Assembly: GCA_009782955.1 (NCBI GenBank)
Contig: WRIB01000004.1
Span: forward strand, 1 to 63,455
Reading direction: 5' to 3'
Source: Treponema sp.
GTDB taxonomy: Bacteria; Spirochaetota; Spirochaetia; Treponematales; Breznakiellaceae
DNA length: 63,455 nucleotides
In this document: one piece after another, positions 53,214 to 61,298 of the stretch
Numbering within the stretch: the stretch's first letter is position 1
How the letters are laid out: each line of letters starts with the position of its first letter
The notes under the pieces: generated by a model
Told to the model about the DNA's origin: nothing
What the model saw: the letters and a program-made list of their open reading frames with translations, nothing else
The model's database searches: none
Position numbers and translations under genes: made by a program

Positions 53214-54550
53214 AATACCTCCAATTCTTTGTTTATTCTAAAAGTATGACCCCGGAGGGAATAAAGTTCAATGTTCATAAATGAGCCTATCAAAGCGGAT
53301 GTACCGGGAAGAACCACCATTTCGTCCCTTTCGGTACGCCCTATTACTTCATCGGCATTTTTTCTGGAAATTCCTTCAATCAATATCCGTTCTTTACTGC
53401 CCAGACGATTCCTTAACGTCTCTGAGGTATGTTTCTTTTGTAAAGCAATTACCCGGGAAAGCCGCTCCCTTTTGGTTTTTTCCTGAATCCTTCCGGGAAG
53501 AGTATAGGCTGCGGTCCCTTCCCGGGGATTGAAATGGTACATATAGGAATAGTGGAATCGCACCTGTTCCATCATATCCAGGACTGCTTCCAGGTCCTTG
53601 TCCGTTTCGCCGGGAAATCCGACAAGGATGTCGGTGGAAAGGCTTATGGAAGGCATGGCTTTACGCAATTCTTTGACCAACAGGAGAAAGTCTTCCCGGG
53701 TATAACGGCGGTTCATCGTTTTGAGGATTCCGTTGGAACCATGCTGAGCCGGCAGATGGAGATGGCGGCAATAACAGGGATTTTCCGCCATGACGGCAAT
53801 GGTTTCCAGGGAAAAATCTTTGGGATTGGCCGATAGGAATCGAACCCATTCAATGGGGCCTCCCCTTACCCATCCGGCAATCATCCGCAGAAGACCGGGA
53901 AAATCCAGATCACCATGCTGGTAAGAATTAACGTTCTGTCCCAAAAGGGTTATTTCCCGCACTCCCCCTTCGGCCAGCAGGGCTATTTCTTCTGCAATGG
54001 ATCGGGGGCTGCGGCAGATTTCCCTGCCCCGGACATAGGGAACAATGCAGTAGGAACAAAAATTGTTACAGCCGTGCATGATCGGTACAAAGCTGCGGAA
54101 AGCCCCCTCTTCAAGATGAGAAGAAGAAAAGGAAAAAACCGCCTTTTCGCGGAGCGAAGCGATTTCCCTGGCAGATTTATGACCCGATTCGGCGGCTTCT
54201 AAAATGGCGGGAAAAATCGAACGGGAGGCGGTGTCCATCACATAATCTATGGCGGGGTACTCTGTTTTAAGGCGTTCTCCCAGCCGGGAGGCCATGCAGC
54301 CCGCCACTACCAGGGTAAGGGCCGGGCGCTTTTGTTTCAGCGCTGCATACTGGGCCAGCCGTCCCTTAAGGCGGGTTTCGGCGGTCTCCCTAACCGAACA
54401 GGTGTTAAGAAGAATCAGTTCCGCCCCTTCTCCGTGGAGGGATTTTTCCCAGCCCCGTCCGCGAAGTACCAGTTCCAGCGCCGCCGATTCGGCGGAATTC
54501 ATTTGGCAGCCATGGGTCTCAAAAAAGTACGTCATTTTCCGGTTCGGCAA
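53195..54550 (-). CDS. miaB: tRNA i6A37 methylthiotransferase MiaB
   Basis: A radical-SAM enzyme making ms2i6A37 in tRNAs. The MTTase domain begins TYFFETHGCQMNSAESAAL (GCQMN is specific to MiaB). LNTCSVRETAETRLKGRL and VAGCMASRLGE follow, with the radical-SAM cluster in GCNNFCSYCIVPYVRG. The C-terminal TRAM domain is present. I chose the TTG at 54550 because GGAG lies 6 nt before it. ATG 54535 is an alternative, giving 446 residues. Together with mtaB the window encodes both major tRNA methylthiotransferases. Confidence 0.93.
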   Translation of the reverse strand: MPNRKMTYFFETHGCQMNSAESAALELVLRGRGWEKSLHGEGAELILLNTCSVRETAETRLKGRLAQYAALKQKRPALTLVVAGCMASRLGERLKTEYPAIDYVMDTASRSIFPAILEAAESGHKSAREIASLREKAVFSFSSSHLEEGAFRSFVPIMHGCNNFCSYCIVPYVRGREICRSPRSIAEEIALLAEGGVREITLLGQNVNSYQHGDLDFPGLLRMIAGWVRGGPIEWVRFLSANPKDFSLETIAVMAENPCYCRHLHLPAQHGSNGILKTMNRRYTREDFLLLVKELRKAMPSISLSTDILVGFPGETDKDLEAVLDMMEQVRFHYSYMYHFNPREGTAAYTLPGRIQEKTKRERLSRVIALQKKHTSETLRNRLGSKERILIEGISRKNADEVIGRTERDEMVVLPGTSALIGSFMNIELYSLRGHTFRINKELEVLCPGVL

Positions 54551-54580
54551 ACCATGCTCCGCAGAAGTCAGGTGGTATAA

Positions 54581-54931
54581 TCAGGATCGGCTCCTTAGAG
54601 CCAGGATGAATTTAACGGCATTCCAGATACCTGCCGCAAAAAGGGCCAGAGCTCCCAACCCCAAGAGCCCATTTGCGAAACCCGTTAAAAAGGGCAGCAG
54701 GGAAAGAAGTGTCAAAGCTCCCGCTCCGGCGCAGATCAGGCCGGGAATTTTATCTCCTGATTTTTTGGATGTCACAAGGCCAATGCCAAAAAACAGCAGT
54801 ACCGCCCCGGCGATAAGAGCCACGAACAAAGGCAGTTTTTTTAACGCCAGTAAGACTATGGCGCTCCCTATGGCGCCCGCCGAAAATATTCCATACTTTG
54901 CCGCCGTATTGGTGGATATTAAATCACTCAT
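54581..54931 (-). CDS. Small membrane protein, unknown
   Basis: A 116-residue protein with about four hydrophobic segments (AIGSAIVLLALKK, FVALIAGAVLLFFGIGLV, ALTLLSLLPFLTGFANGLLG, LALFAAGIWNAVKFILAL). The start is ATG 54931, 6 nt after a good Shine-Dalgarno (GGAG) and overlapping the folE2 stop by 8 nt. No family recognised. Confidence 0.6.
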   Translation of the reverse strand: MSDLISTNTAAKYGIFSAGAIGSAIVLLALKKLPLFVALIAGAVLLFFGIGLVTSKKSGDKIPGLICAGAGALTLLSLLPFLTGFANGLLGLGALALFAAGIWNAVKFILALRSRS

Positions 54932-55742
54932 GTTTTTCTCCTTCGTAAACAGCTCTGGCATAGGCGCTGTGGTTGTGGATGCTTTCAAAGTTTTCGGCTT
55001 CCACAGAAAAGCGCGGAAAAGAACCAAGTTCCTTTAAATCACTATAAACATCCCGGACTATATCTTCAACAAATTTTGGATTGTCGTAGGCCGATTCGGT
55101 AATTTTCTTTTCATCTTCCCGCTTGAGGATCGAATAAACAGGGCTGGAAGCGGCCCGTTCCACCAGATCGATAATGTCTTCGATCCAGAAAAAAGGACCC
55201 AGTTCCAGGTCCACCGTCACAATTCCCCGCTGATTATGGGCTCCCCGGCTGCTGATTGCCTTGGAACAGGGACAAACCGTCGTCACCGGCACGGAAACGG
55301 CGACCACAAAATGCCGCTCAAGGGTATTTTGATTCGCAGCACTGCGGCTTACCCTGCCCTGATAGCGGCAGCGGTAAGACATCATTCCCGGAATCCGGGA
55401 GACCGGGGCTTTTTTTTCCAAAAAATACAGGAATTCTATGGTTCCCCAGGAGGACTCTGCTTCCAGGCCGGCGGCTATTTCTTCCAACATAACCAGGAAC
55501 CTGGACATGGAAAGATCTTCCCGGTGCCGGTGAAAGATCTCCACGAAACGGCTCATGTGGGTACCTTTGAAGTGCCGGGGAAGGTCCGCATAAAGATCCG
55601 CCCGGCCAGTGGTATGTTGAACTTTGTGTACCTTGTCCAGTACCCGAATGGGATATTCCAGTCCCTTTACCCCGACCTTGGTCAGGGGAATATTCCGGGT
55701 ATCCGGTGTATTTTGGATGTCGAATAAGGTTTTTTTACCCAT
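54924..55742 (-). CDS. folE2: GTP cyclohydrolase FolE2 (type IB)
   Basis: Makes 7,8-dihydroneopterin triphosphate from GTP, the entry to folate and queuosine synthesis. The 272 residues match COG1469: GVKGLEYPIRVLDKVHKVQH near residues 27-46, GTHMSRFVEIFH near 60-71, VSVPVTTVCPCSKAIS near 149-164 (metal Cys) and GAHNQRG with conserved His near 167-173. FolE2 is the metal-flexible, zinc-sparing form. It follows folD by 6 nt, so the pair works in folate metabolism. Confidence 0.93.
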   Translation of the reverse strand: MGKKTLFDIQNTPDTRNIPLTKVGVKGLEYPIRVLDKVHKVQHTTGRADLYADLPRHFKGTHMSRFVEIFHRHREDLSMSRFLVMLEEIAAGLEAESSWGTIEFLYFLEKKAPVSRIPGMMSYRCRYQGRVSRSAANQNTLERHFVVAVSVPVTTVCPCSKAISSRGAHNQRGIVTVDLELGPFFWIEDIIDLVERAASSPVYSILKREDEKKITESAYDNPKFVEDIVRDVYSDLKELGSFPRFSVEAENFESIHNHSAYARAVYEGEKHE

Positions 55743-55748
55743 ATTATT

Positions 55749-56639
55749 TCAGCTTATTTCAGTGGCCGCTTCAGTGGCCGCTTCAGCGGAGATCACCACA
55801 TTGAGGAGAAGCATGGCAATGGTCATGGGTCCCACGCCGCCGGGCACGGGGGTAATGTACGATGCCTTGGCCGCCACGGCATCAAAGTCTACGTCTCCCA
55901 CAAGGCGGTATCCCTTGGGGGATCTCTCATCAGAAATCCGGTTGATCCCCACATCGATCACCGCCGCTCCTTCTTTTACCATGTCCGCAGTTATTAGTCC
56001 CGCTTTTCCGGCGGCGGCGACAAGGATATCTGCCTGACGGGTGTAGCGGCCTAGATCCCCGCTGCCGGTATGACAAACGGTAACGGTGGCATTGATCTCC
56101 TTTTTTAGAAGGAGGTTTGCCAGAGGTTTGCCCACAATGCTGGACCGGCCCGCCACTACCACATGGGCGCCGGCGGAGGGGATCTTCATCTCTTCCAATA
56201 GGACCAGGATCCCGTGGGGCGTACAGGGAATAAAACCGGGTCGTCCCAAAATCAGGTTCCCCGCCGACACAGGATGAAAACCATCCACATCTTTGGCCGG
56301 ATCAATTGCGGCAATAACCTGATCTTTTTGGATATGGCCGGGCAAAGGTAGCTGAACTAGAATACCGTGGACCAGCCGGTCTTTGTTAAGCCCGGAAATA
56401 AGGGACAGGATCTCCTCTTCGGCGGTATCTGCGGGAAGCCTTATATCCCGGCTTTTCATCCCCGCTTCCAGAAGGGCCCTTTCCTTTCCATTGACATAGG
56501 AAATACTGGCCGGATTGTCTCCCACCAGGATCACAGCCAAGCAGGGAACAATACCCCTTTTTTTTAAAGCCGCCGTCCGGAACGCCGCGGCTTCCCGCTT
56601 TTTCCCAGCCCATTCCCTTCCGTCGATGATGATCGCCAT
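55749..56639 (-). CDS. folD: Methylenetetrahydrofolate dehydrogenase/cyclohydrolase
   Basis: A bifunctional one-carbon enzyme. The family lysine is in SYVNGKERALLEAG. HGILVQLPLPGHI and AIDPAKDVDGFHPVSAGNL carry the PAKDVDGFH hallmark. The Rossmann part is VVVAGRSSIVGKPLANLL, and the C-terminus has DVGINRISDE and TPVPGGVGPMTIAMLL. At 296 residues the length is normal. The very 3' end holds a 12-bp tandem duplication (CAGTGGCCGCTT, 55760-55783) encoding a repeated EAAT. A -10-like TATAGT (56650-56645) lies 5 nt before the ATG. Confidence 0.95.
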   Translation of the reverse strand: MAIIIDGREWAGKKREAAAFRTAALKKRGIVPCLAVILVGDNPASISYVNGKERALLEAGMKSRDIRLPADTAEEEILSLISGLNKDRLVHGILVQLPLPGHIQKDQVIAAIDPAKDVDGFHPVSAGNLILGRPGFIPCTPHGILVLLEEMKIPSAGAHVVVAGRSSIVGKPLANLLLKKEINATVTVCHTGSGDLGRYTRQADILVAAAGKAGLITADMVKEGAAVIDVGINRISDERSPKGYRLVGDVDFDAVAAKASYITPVPGGVGPMTIAMLLLNVVISAEAATEAATEIS

Positions 56640-56662
56640 AAGGTACTATACGATAGAAACCG

Positions 56663-57355
56663 TTATGCCAAAAGGGGCAGGATTATCATAAACCGTCCCT
56701 TTTTTGCCCTAATGGTAAAACTATCCTCCGGAGCAGCGTTGCTTATTCCGAAAAATCCCCGGTTCCAGGGAAGCCCGGCCAGGGGCCACTTAAGACCGGA
56801 ACTTTCCGCTTCCCAGGGACCTCCCCCCAGGGGAAATACGGAGATTATTCCCCCAGTCTGTGCAGCTAGTTCAGCCGGAATGGCTGAAGAGCCTCCTTCT
56901 AGACAATAAATATCTTCCCCCGCAGTTATCCATCGCAGGGGCGGGGATTTCCGTTCAAAGAGAGCCCGGATTCCAAAAAGCTGATCGATCCGGCCCCCTC
57001 CCCCGCCGATGATCCAAATTTTATCGCAGCCGTTGTCTTTGAGCAAAGAAAAGGCCAGTTCGGTATCGGTCTGATCTTTTTCAGGGGGAAATTTAAGAAC
57101 CTTTTCCGGGGGGAAACCGGCAAGATGTTCCGGCTCAAGGGAATCCATATCCCCGACTATCCAATCAGGCTGTAATCCCGTCCGTTCTGTCAAAAGCAAT
57201 CCCGAGTCGGCCGCCGCCAGCAGCGGCTTATTTCCGGGCTCGGCCTGCGCATCTTCATTAGCTGCTTTTACAATCGCCAGGATTTGCGGTGATGGCGGCC
57301 CTTCGCCTCCGGTAAAAATTATGCCCAGGGGGCCAGAACATTTTACGTTAACCAT
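56663..57355 (-). CDS. thiN: Thiamine pyrophosphokinase
   Basis: Phosphorylates thiamine to thiamine pyrophosphate using ATP. The signature elements are AADSGLLLTERTGLQPDWIVGDMDSL near residues 48-73, KFPPEKDQTDTELAFSLL near 88-105 and IIGGGGGRIDQLFG near 114-127. The C-terminal half is a beta-rich domain with SNAAPEDSFTIRAKKG, similar to the family's GLSN...G/S motif. It has no clear Shine-Dalgarno. It is divergent from the CCA-adding enzyme, and both starts lie within 30 nt around a shared AGTATACT box. Confidence 0.85.
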   Translation of the reverse strand: MVNVKCSGPLGIIFTGGEGPPSPQILAIVKAANEDAQAEPGNKPLLAAADSGLLLTERTGLQPDWIVGDMDSLEPEHLAGFPPEKVLKFPPEKDQTDTELAFSLLKDNGCDKIWIIGGGGGRIDQLFGIRALFERKSPPLRWITAGEDIYCLEGGSSAIPAELAAQTGGIISVFPLGGGPWEAESSGLKWPLAGLPWNRGFFGISNAAPEDSFTIRAKKGRFMIILPLLA

Positions 57356-57376
57356 TTTTTTTCATTGTAGTATACT
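57348..57376 (+). promoter_or_regulatory. Promoter of the CCA-adding enzyme gene, leaderless type
   Basis: TTAACC (57348-57353) and TATACT (57371-57376) are spaced by 17 nt. The ATG at 57385 follows the -10 by 8 nt with no Shine-Dalgarno. The box is palindromic (AGTATACT) and overlaps -10-like elements for the divergent thiN gene. Confidence 0.5.
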
Positions 57377-57384
57377 AATCGTGC

Positions 57385-58743
57385 ATGAACAATCTTCGCA
57401 TCGCTCCAGCCCTTAAAGAAGTGGCCGCCGTTTTTAACCATGCGGGGAAAGAGGTGTACCTTGTGGGCGGTGCGGTTCGGGATCTTATGCTGGGACGGAG
57501 TTCGGCGGACTGGGATCTGGCCACCAACGCCCGGCCCGAAGAGGTAATGCGGTTTTTTAAACGGGTAATCCCCACGGGGATCAAACATGGGACGGTAACG
57601 ATCCGTCACAAAGGATCTTCCATCGAAGTAACCACCTTCAGGACCGAGTCAGAATATTCCGACAGCCGGAGGCCCGACGAAATACAATACGCTGCGGCCA
57701 TCGAAGAGGATCTTTCCCGGCGGGATTTCACCATGAACGCGGCGGCGGTCAAGCTTCCGGAAGGAAAGCTGATAGATCCCTACAACGGCCAACAGGATAT
57801 CCGCCGCCGGCTTATCCGCTGCGTGGGGAAGGCGGAAGAACGTTTTGCCGAAGACGGCCTCCGCCCCATGAGGGCTGTCCGTCTGGCCGCCCAGCTTGGT
57901 TTTGATCTTGAAGAAGAAACTCTTTCTGCCATACCGGGGGCCCTTTCTTCCACGGCAAAAGTTGCGGCGGAGCGAATTCGGGATGAACTGGATAAAACCA
58001 TCGCTTCGGACAGTCCCCAAACGGGCCTTGTTATCATGGAACAAACGGGGCTCCTGCAGATGATCCTTCCCGAGTTGGAAACCTGCCGCGGAATTGAACA
58101 AAAGGGGTATCACCGTTACGATGTACTGGATCACTCCCTTTTATCCTGTGCCTATGCGGCAAAAAAAGGGTTTTCCCAGGAAGTGCGGATGGCCGCTCTT
58201 TTTCATGATCTGGGTAAACCGCTGGTACGGACCCTGGGGGAAGATGAAACCTGGACCTTCTACAACCACGAAAAAAAATCGGTCCCCCTGGCGGAAGGAA
58301 TCATGCGCCGTTTCCGCTACCCCAATGCGGTAACTGAAAAAGTGCTAAGACTCATCGCTGCCCATATGTTCCGCTATGAAGAAACCTGGAAGGATAACGC
58401 TATCCGCCGTTTTATTATCCGCACCGGAGAAGACCTTTTACCGGAACTGTTCAACCTCCGCATGGCGGATACGGCGGGAACGGCGGGGATCGACCCCGAT
58501 CCGGCGGCACTCCTTCCTTTTAAAAAGCGCATAGAAACAGTACTGGCCAAAAGCAGTGCCCTCTCCCTAAAGGATCTGGCGGTAAACGGAAACGATCTTA
58601 TGGCCATCGGGGTAAAACCGGGAAAGTATGTGGGAATTGTCCTAAAGGAACTGCTGGAGACGGTGGTGGACGACCCTAGGCTAAACAACCGGAAAAAACT
58701 GCTGCATATTGCGGAAACCATTAACCGGGAACGGTACGAGTAA
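57385..58743 (+). CDS. cca: CCA tRNA nucleotidyltransferase with HD domain
   Basis: A class II nucleotidyltransferase of the PcnB/CCA family. The catalytic head has YLVGGAVRDLMLGRSSADWDL near residues 25-45 with the metal Asp pair, and RRDFTMNAAAVKL near 112-124. The RNA-binding neck includes FAEDGLRPMRAVRLAAQLGF. The C-terminal HD domain has AALFHDLGKP. At 452 residues the length fits bacterial CCA enzymes with HD domains. It would add CCA to the tRNA-Gly here, which lacks it. A poly(A) polymerase role cannot be excluded. Its 3' end overlaps the convergent rnc gene by 23 nt. Confidence 0.9.
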   Translation: MNNLRIAPALKEVAAVFNHAGKEVYLVGGAVRDLMLGRSSADWDLATNARPEEVMRFFKRVIPTGIKHGTVTIRHKGSSIEVTTFRTESEYSDSRRPDEIQYAAAIEEDLSRRDFTMNAAAVKLPEGKLIDPYNGQQDIRRRLIRCVGKAEERFAEDGLRPMRAVRLAAQLGFDLEEETLSAIPGALSSTAKVAAERIRDELDKTIASDSPQTGLVIMEQTGLLQMILPELETCRGIEQKGYHRYDVLDHSLLSCAYAAKKGFSQEVRMAALFHDLGKPLVRTLGEDETWTFYNHEKKSVPLAEGIMRRFRYPNAVTEKVLRLIAAHMFRYEETWKDNAIRRFIIRTGEDLLPELFNLRMADTAGTAGIDPDPAALLPFKKRIETVLAKSSALSLKDLAVNGNDLMAIGVKPGKYVGIVLKELLETVVDDPRLNNRKKLLHIAETINRERYE

Positions 58744-59452
58744 GGGCCTCCCAGGCCAGGCGGGCTGCTTCCTGTTCAGCGGCTTTTTTGTTCCGTCCCG
58801 TGCAGGGGCCGTAGTTTGATTTATTTACCGATACCTCTATCCAAAAAAGCCGCTCATGTTCCGGACCGGTCCGCTTTACCAGTTTATAGGCAGGGTAGGT
58901 TTTGTAGAGCCGCTGGCTTAACTCCTGAAGCTCCGATTTATAGTCCTGGGTTATCCGCTTTTCCAGGACCCTGTCGATTTCCAGACTAATACGGGACGAC
59001 ACAAACTCCTCGGCACTTCCAAAGCCCGAATCAAGGTAGAGGGCGCCGATCAGGGCTTCCATGGCATCGGCAAGGATCGCCTTTTTGCTCCGGCCGCCGG
59101 TCTGTTCTTCTCCCTTACCCAAAACCAGAATCGTATCCAGGGCAAGTTCCAAAGCAATACCGGAAAGAATTTCCTCGGAAACCACCACGCTTTTTATTTT
59201 GGCCAGGTCTCCTTCGCTTTTTTCGGGAAAACGCCGGTAGAGCAGCGCCGCGGTAACCGCCCCCAGGATGGCGTCGCCTAAAAATTCAAGCCGTTCATTA
59301 TTGGGCCATTCCTTTTGAGAAAGGAGAAGCGGTTTATTAATTGCCGATCGGTGGGTCACAGAAAGGTTCAAAAGTTCCAGGCTTTTGAACCTTATCTCCG
59401 CGAATTTACAGAACAAACGGAGGTGTTTTTTCCGTTCCGTTCCCAGGAGAAT
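58721..59452 (-). CDS. rnc: Ribonuclease III
   Basis: A double-strand-specific endoribonuclease processing rRNA and mRNA. The catalytic signature NERLEFLGDAILGAVTAALL and the second metal block ADAMEALIGALYLDSGFG are present, followed by a C-terminal dsRNA-binding domain (DYKSELQELSQRLYKTYPAY ... GRNKKAAEQEAARLAWEAL). No ATG, GTG or TTG fits the family N-terminus after the acpP stop. GGAGAG precedes an ATT at 59452-59450 and a CTG at 59446. The nearest in-frame ATGs (59524, 59536) lie inside acpP. I list the ATT, with low certainty for the start only. Confidence 0.85.
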   Translation of the reverse strand: MLLGTERKKHLRLFCKFAEIRFKSLELLNLSVTHRSAINKPLLLSQKEWPNNERLEFLGDAILGAVTAALLYRRFPEKSEGDLAKIKSVVVSEEILSGIALELALDTILVLGKGEEQTGGRSKKAILADAMEALIGALYLDSGFGSAEEFVSSRISLEIDRVLEKRITQDYKSELQELSQRLYKTYPAYKLVKRTGPEHERLFWIEVSVNKSNYGPCTGRNKKAAEQEAARLAWEALTRTVPG

Positions 59453-59468
59453 ATGCTCTCCGGGATTA

Positions 59469-59705
59469 TCATTTTTGCTGGGATTTGATGTATTCGTACG
59501 CGTCCTTGACGGTTTCAAATTCATTGGCCTTTTCATCGGGGATAGAAATACCCATCTCTTCCTCAATGGCGTAGACCAATTCGTAGGTATCCAGACTGTC
59601 GGCACCCAGATCCTGCCGGAAGGAAGCTTCCATAGTTACTTTGGCAGCGTCGATTTCCAGTTTATCAGCAATCAATTTTTTCATTTTCTCAAATAATTCG
59701 TCCAC
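59469..59705 (-). CDS. acpP: Acyl carrier protein
   Basis: A 78-residue acidic carrier of fatty-acid intermediates. The phosphopantetheine Ser lies in DLGADSLDTYELVYAIEEEM near residues 33-52. The start is GTG 59705 after a strong AAGGAG. Longer readings run into untranslated sequence after rpmF. It is between rpmF and rnc, a common bacterial order. Confidence 0.95.
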   Translation of the reverse strand: MDELFEKMKKLIADKLEIDAAKVTMEASFRQDLGADSLDTYELVYAIEEEMGISIPDEKANEFETVKDAYEYIKSQQK

Positions 59706-59737
59706 AATGTACTCCTTGAATTTTGATTCGGGACCGG

Positions 59738-59926
59738 TTAACTTTTGGCTTCCGGAACCATTACCTGTTTGCCCCGGTAAAAACCGCATTTGGGACAAAC
59801 TCTATGCAGAAGGACCTTATTGCCGCACCCTGAACATTCTACCATGCCGGGAACGGACAGTTTCATGTTAATTGATTGGCGGCGGCTGGTCCTGGCTTTT
59901 GATGTTTTTGCTCTGGGTACTGCCAT
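59738..59926 (-). CDS. rpmF: 50S ribosomal protein L32
   Basis: A 62-residue ribosomal protein with the family N-terminus MAVPRAKTSKARTSRRQS and a zinc-ribbon of two pairs (CSGCGN and CPKCGFYRG). A good Shine-Dalgarno (AGAGGAA) precedes ATG 59926. It starts the rpmF-acpP-rnc unit, driven by the promoter at 59994-59966. Confidence 0.97.
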   Translation of the reverse strand: MAVPRAKTSKARTSRRQSINMKLSVPGMVECSGCGNKVLLHRVCPKCGFYRGKQVMVPEAKS

Positions 59927-59965
59927 CTATAAATTCCTCTCTATCCGGTTTTTCACCGGTTGGTT

Positions 59966-59994
59966 ATCCTAACAAAAACCACTGTTTTTGTCAA
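59966..59994 (-). promoter_or_regulatory. rpmF-acpP-rnc promoter with operator-like palindrome in its spacer
   Basis: On the minus strand, a perfect -35 TTGACA (59994-59989) and a TAGGAT (59971-59966) are spaced by 17 nt. A perfect 8-4-8 inverted repeat, ACAAAAAC-N4-GTTTTTGT (59972-59991), fills the spacer and touches the -35. This is the classic place for a repressor operator. The leader to rpmF is about 32 nt with a Shine-Dalgarno. Confidence 0.6.
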
Positions 59995-59995
59995 T

Positions 59996-60475
59996 CTAGG
60001 GGGCCTCTGTTATTTTTTTTAGCGCCCTGTTCACCTCCGGAGGAACCATGGCGGATACATCCCCCCCAAAATAGGCTAATTCCCTGATAACCGAGGAACG
60101 GACCATGCAGAATTTTGGATCCGTGGTAAAAAAAACCGTCTCGATTTCGGGGGCCAGGGCCCTATTCATCATAGAAAGCTCAAATTCATAAGAAAAATCC
60201 CCTTCTCCCCGGACACCCCGGATAATAAGAGGTATGCCATGTTCCTTTAGGAATTCTACCATAAGTCCCCTGCAAAAGGCAACGGACACGTTTTTCCAGG
60301 GCTTGACCATGGCGGAAATCAGTTTCACCCGTTCTTCCACTGTAAAAAGGTACTCTTTTTGCCGGTTTTCCGCTATAATTACGACAATTTCATCAAAAAC
60401 AGCGGTAGAGCGCTGTATTACATTAAGATGTCCCAGAGTCGGCGGGTCAAATGACCCGGGAAAGGCAGCTTTCAT
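59996..60475 (-). CDS. coaD: Phosphopantetheine adenylyltransferase
   Basis: Makes dephospho-CoA from phosphopantetheine and ATP. KAAFPGSFDPPTLGHLNVIQ carries the nucleotidyltransferase GSFDPxTxGH motif. ENRQKEYLFTVEERVKLI and the C-terminal SSVIRELAYFGGDV match the family. The start is ATG 60475 (159 residues). An upstream ATG at 60499 lies inside its promoter. It ends 2 nt before the -35 box of the rpmF promoter. Confidence 0.95.
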   Translation of the reverse strand: MKAAFPGSFDPPTLGHLNVIQRSTAVFDEIVVIIAENRQKEYLFTVEERVKLISAMVKPWKNVSVAFCRGLMVEFLKEHGIPLIIRGVRGEGDFSYEFELSMMNRALAPEIETVFFTTDPKFCMVRSSVIRELAYFGGDVSAMVPPEVNRALKKITEAP

Positions 60476-60481
60476 GACCCA

Positions 60482-60510
60482 AGCATAAGCTGGTGCCAAC
60501 GGGGGGTCAA
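60482..60510 (-). promoter_or_regulatory. coaD promoter, leaderless type
   Basis: On the minus strand, TTGACC (60510-60505) and TATGCT (60487-60482) are spaced by 17 nt. The coaD ATG (60475) follows after 6 nt with no Shine-Dalgarno, so transcription should begin at or next to the A of the start codon. Confidence 0.6.
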
Positions 60511-60603
60511 GGGTTGTTATTAGCTCACCCTCATTTTACTTTACAATTTCATCTTTAATATCCTTGAACATTCTTTACATATTGAAGACATTATTGAAGA
60601 AAC

Positions 60604-60632
60604 TTGACGAATTAGAAAAAATAGGGTACACT
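60604..60632 (+). promoter_or_regulatory. Promoter of the lipoprotein gene, leaderless type
   Basis: TTGACG (60604-60609) and TACACT (60627-60632) are spaced by 17 nt, and ATG 60640 follows after 7 nt. No Shine-Dalgarno is present. Confidence 0.6.
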
Positions 60633-60639
60633 TCATATC

Positions 60640-61257
60640 ATGAAACGGCTAGGTTCATTATTTTTGGTGATATTGTGCTTGTTTCTTTCCTGCTATGATC
60701 CCCCGCCGCCGGTAAAAAGCGATCCTCCCAAAGTACCGGAGCAGACTCAACCGGTTCAACAGAACCAAAACCAACAGCCTCAGATTCCTGCGGAACCGGT
60801 TCAGCCGGTTCAAATTGAGCAAATTGTAGAAGCTGCCCCCGAATCGCCTTCTCCGGTTGAATATTTTGATCCTGCATCCATCACCCAGGAGGAAAGGGAT
60901 ACTGCCAAAATAGAAATCCAACAGTTAATCCAGCGGCTCAACGGTATTATCCGGGCAAAAAACTACAATGCCTGGGTAACCTATCTTGATTCCGGGTATT
61001 TTACTACTATAAGCTCCAAGGATTTCCTGGACCGGGTTTCCCAGTCTACCGTCCTGGTAAGGCAGAAGATCGTTCTAAAATCGGCCCAGGATTACTTTAA
61101 CCATGTGGTGGTGCCTTCCAGGGCCAATGATCATGTGGACGATATTGAATTTGTGTCCCCGTCCCGGGTTAAAGCCTATACGGTGAATAACACGGGAAGC
61201 CGCCTTAGATTGTATGATTTGGAAAAAGCAGAAGAAGGATGGAAAATAATTAATTGA
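60640..61257 (+). CDS. Lipoprotein with Pro/Gln-rich linker
   Basis: A 205-residue protein. The signal peptide ends in the lipobox LFLSC at about residue 18, so it is probably lipid-anchored. A low-complexity Pro/Gln linker (residues ~20-70) tethers a compact C-terminal domain (IQQLIQRLNGIIRAKNYNAW ... RLRLYDLEKAEEGWKIIN), which looks like an NTF2/DUF4440-type fold. That is only a shape-based guess. It has its own promoter and is followed by a HEAT-repeat gene. Confidence 0.7.
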   Translation: MKRLGSLFLVILCLFLSCYDPPPPVKSDPPKVPEQTQPVQQNQNQQPQIPAEPVQPVQIEQIVEAAPESPSPVEYFDPASITQEERDTAKIEIQQLIQRLNGIIRAKNYNAWVTYLDSGYFTTISSKDFLDRVSQSTVLVRQKIVLKSAQDYFNHVVVPSRANDHVDDIEFVSPSRVKAYTVNNTGSRLRLYDLEKAEEGWKIIN

Positions 61258-61298
61258 GGTCCGATTGGACTTATACTTGTGTAATAAGGATGGAAAAC

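Noticed and set aside
54532..54555. A seven-codon upstream frame (MVCRTGK) ending at the internal miaB ATG
   Set aside because: The only Shine-Dalgarno-like GGAG is 1 nt from its ATG, too close, and is better placed for the miaB TTG at 54550.
54249..55037. 262-residue plus-strand frame across miaB and folE2
   Set aside because: It lies antisense to two complete conserved genes and a small membrane protein, with a Ser/Pro/Arg-rich translation that matches nothing.
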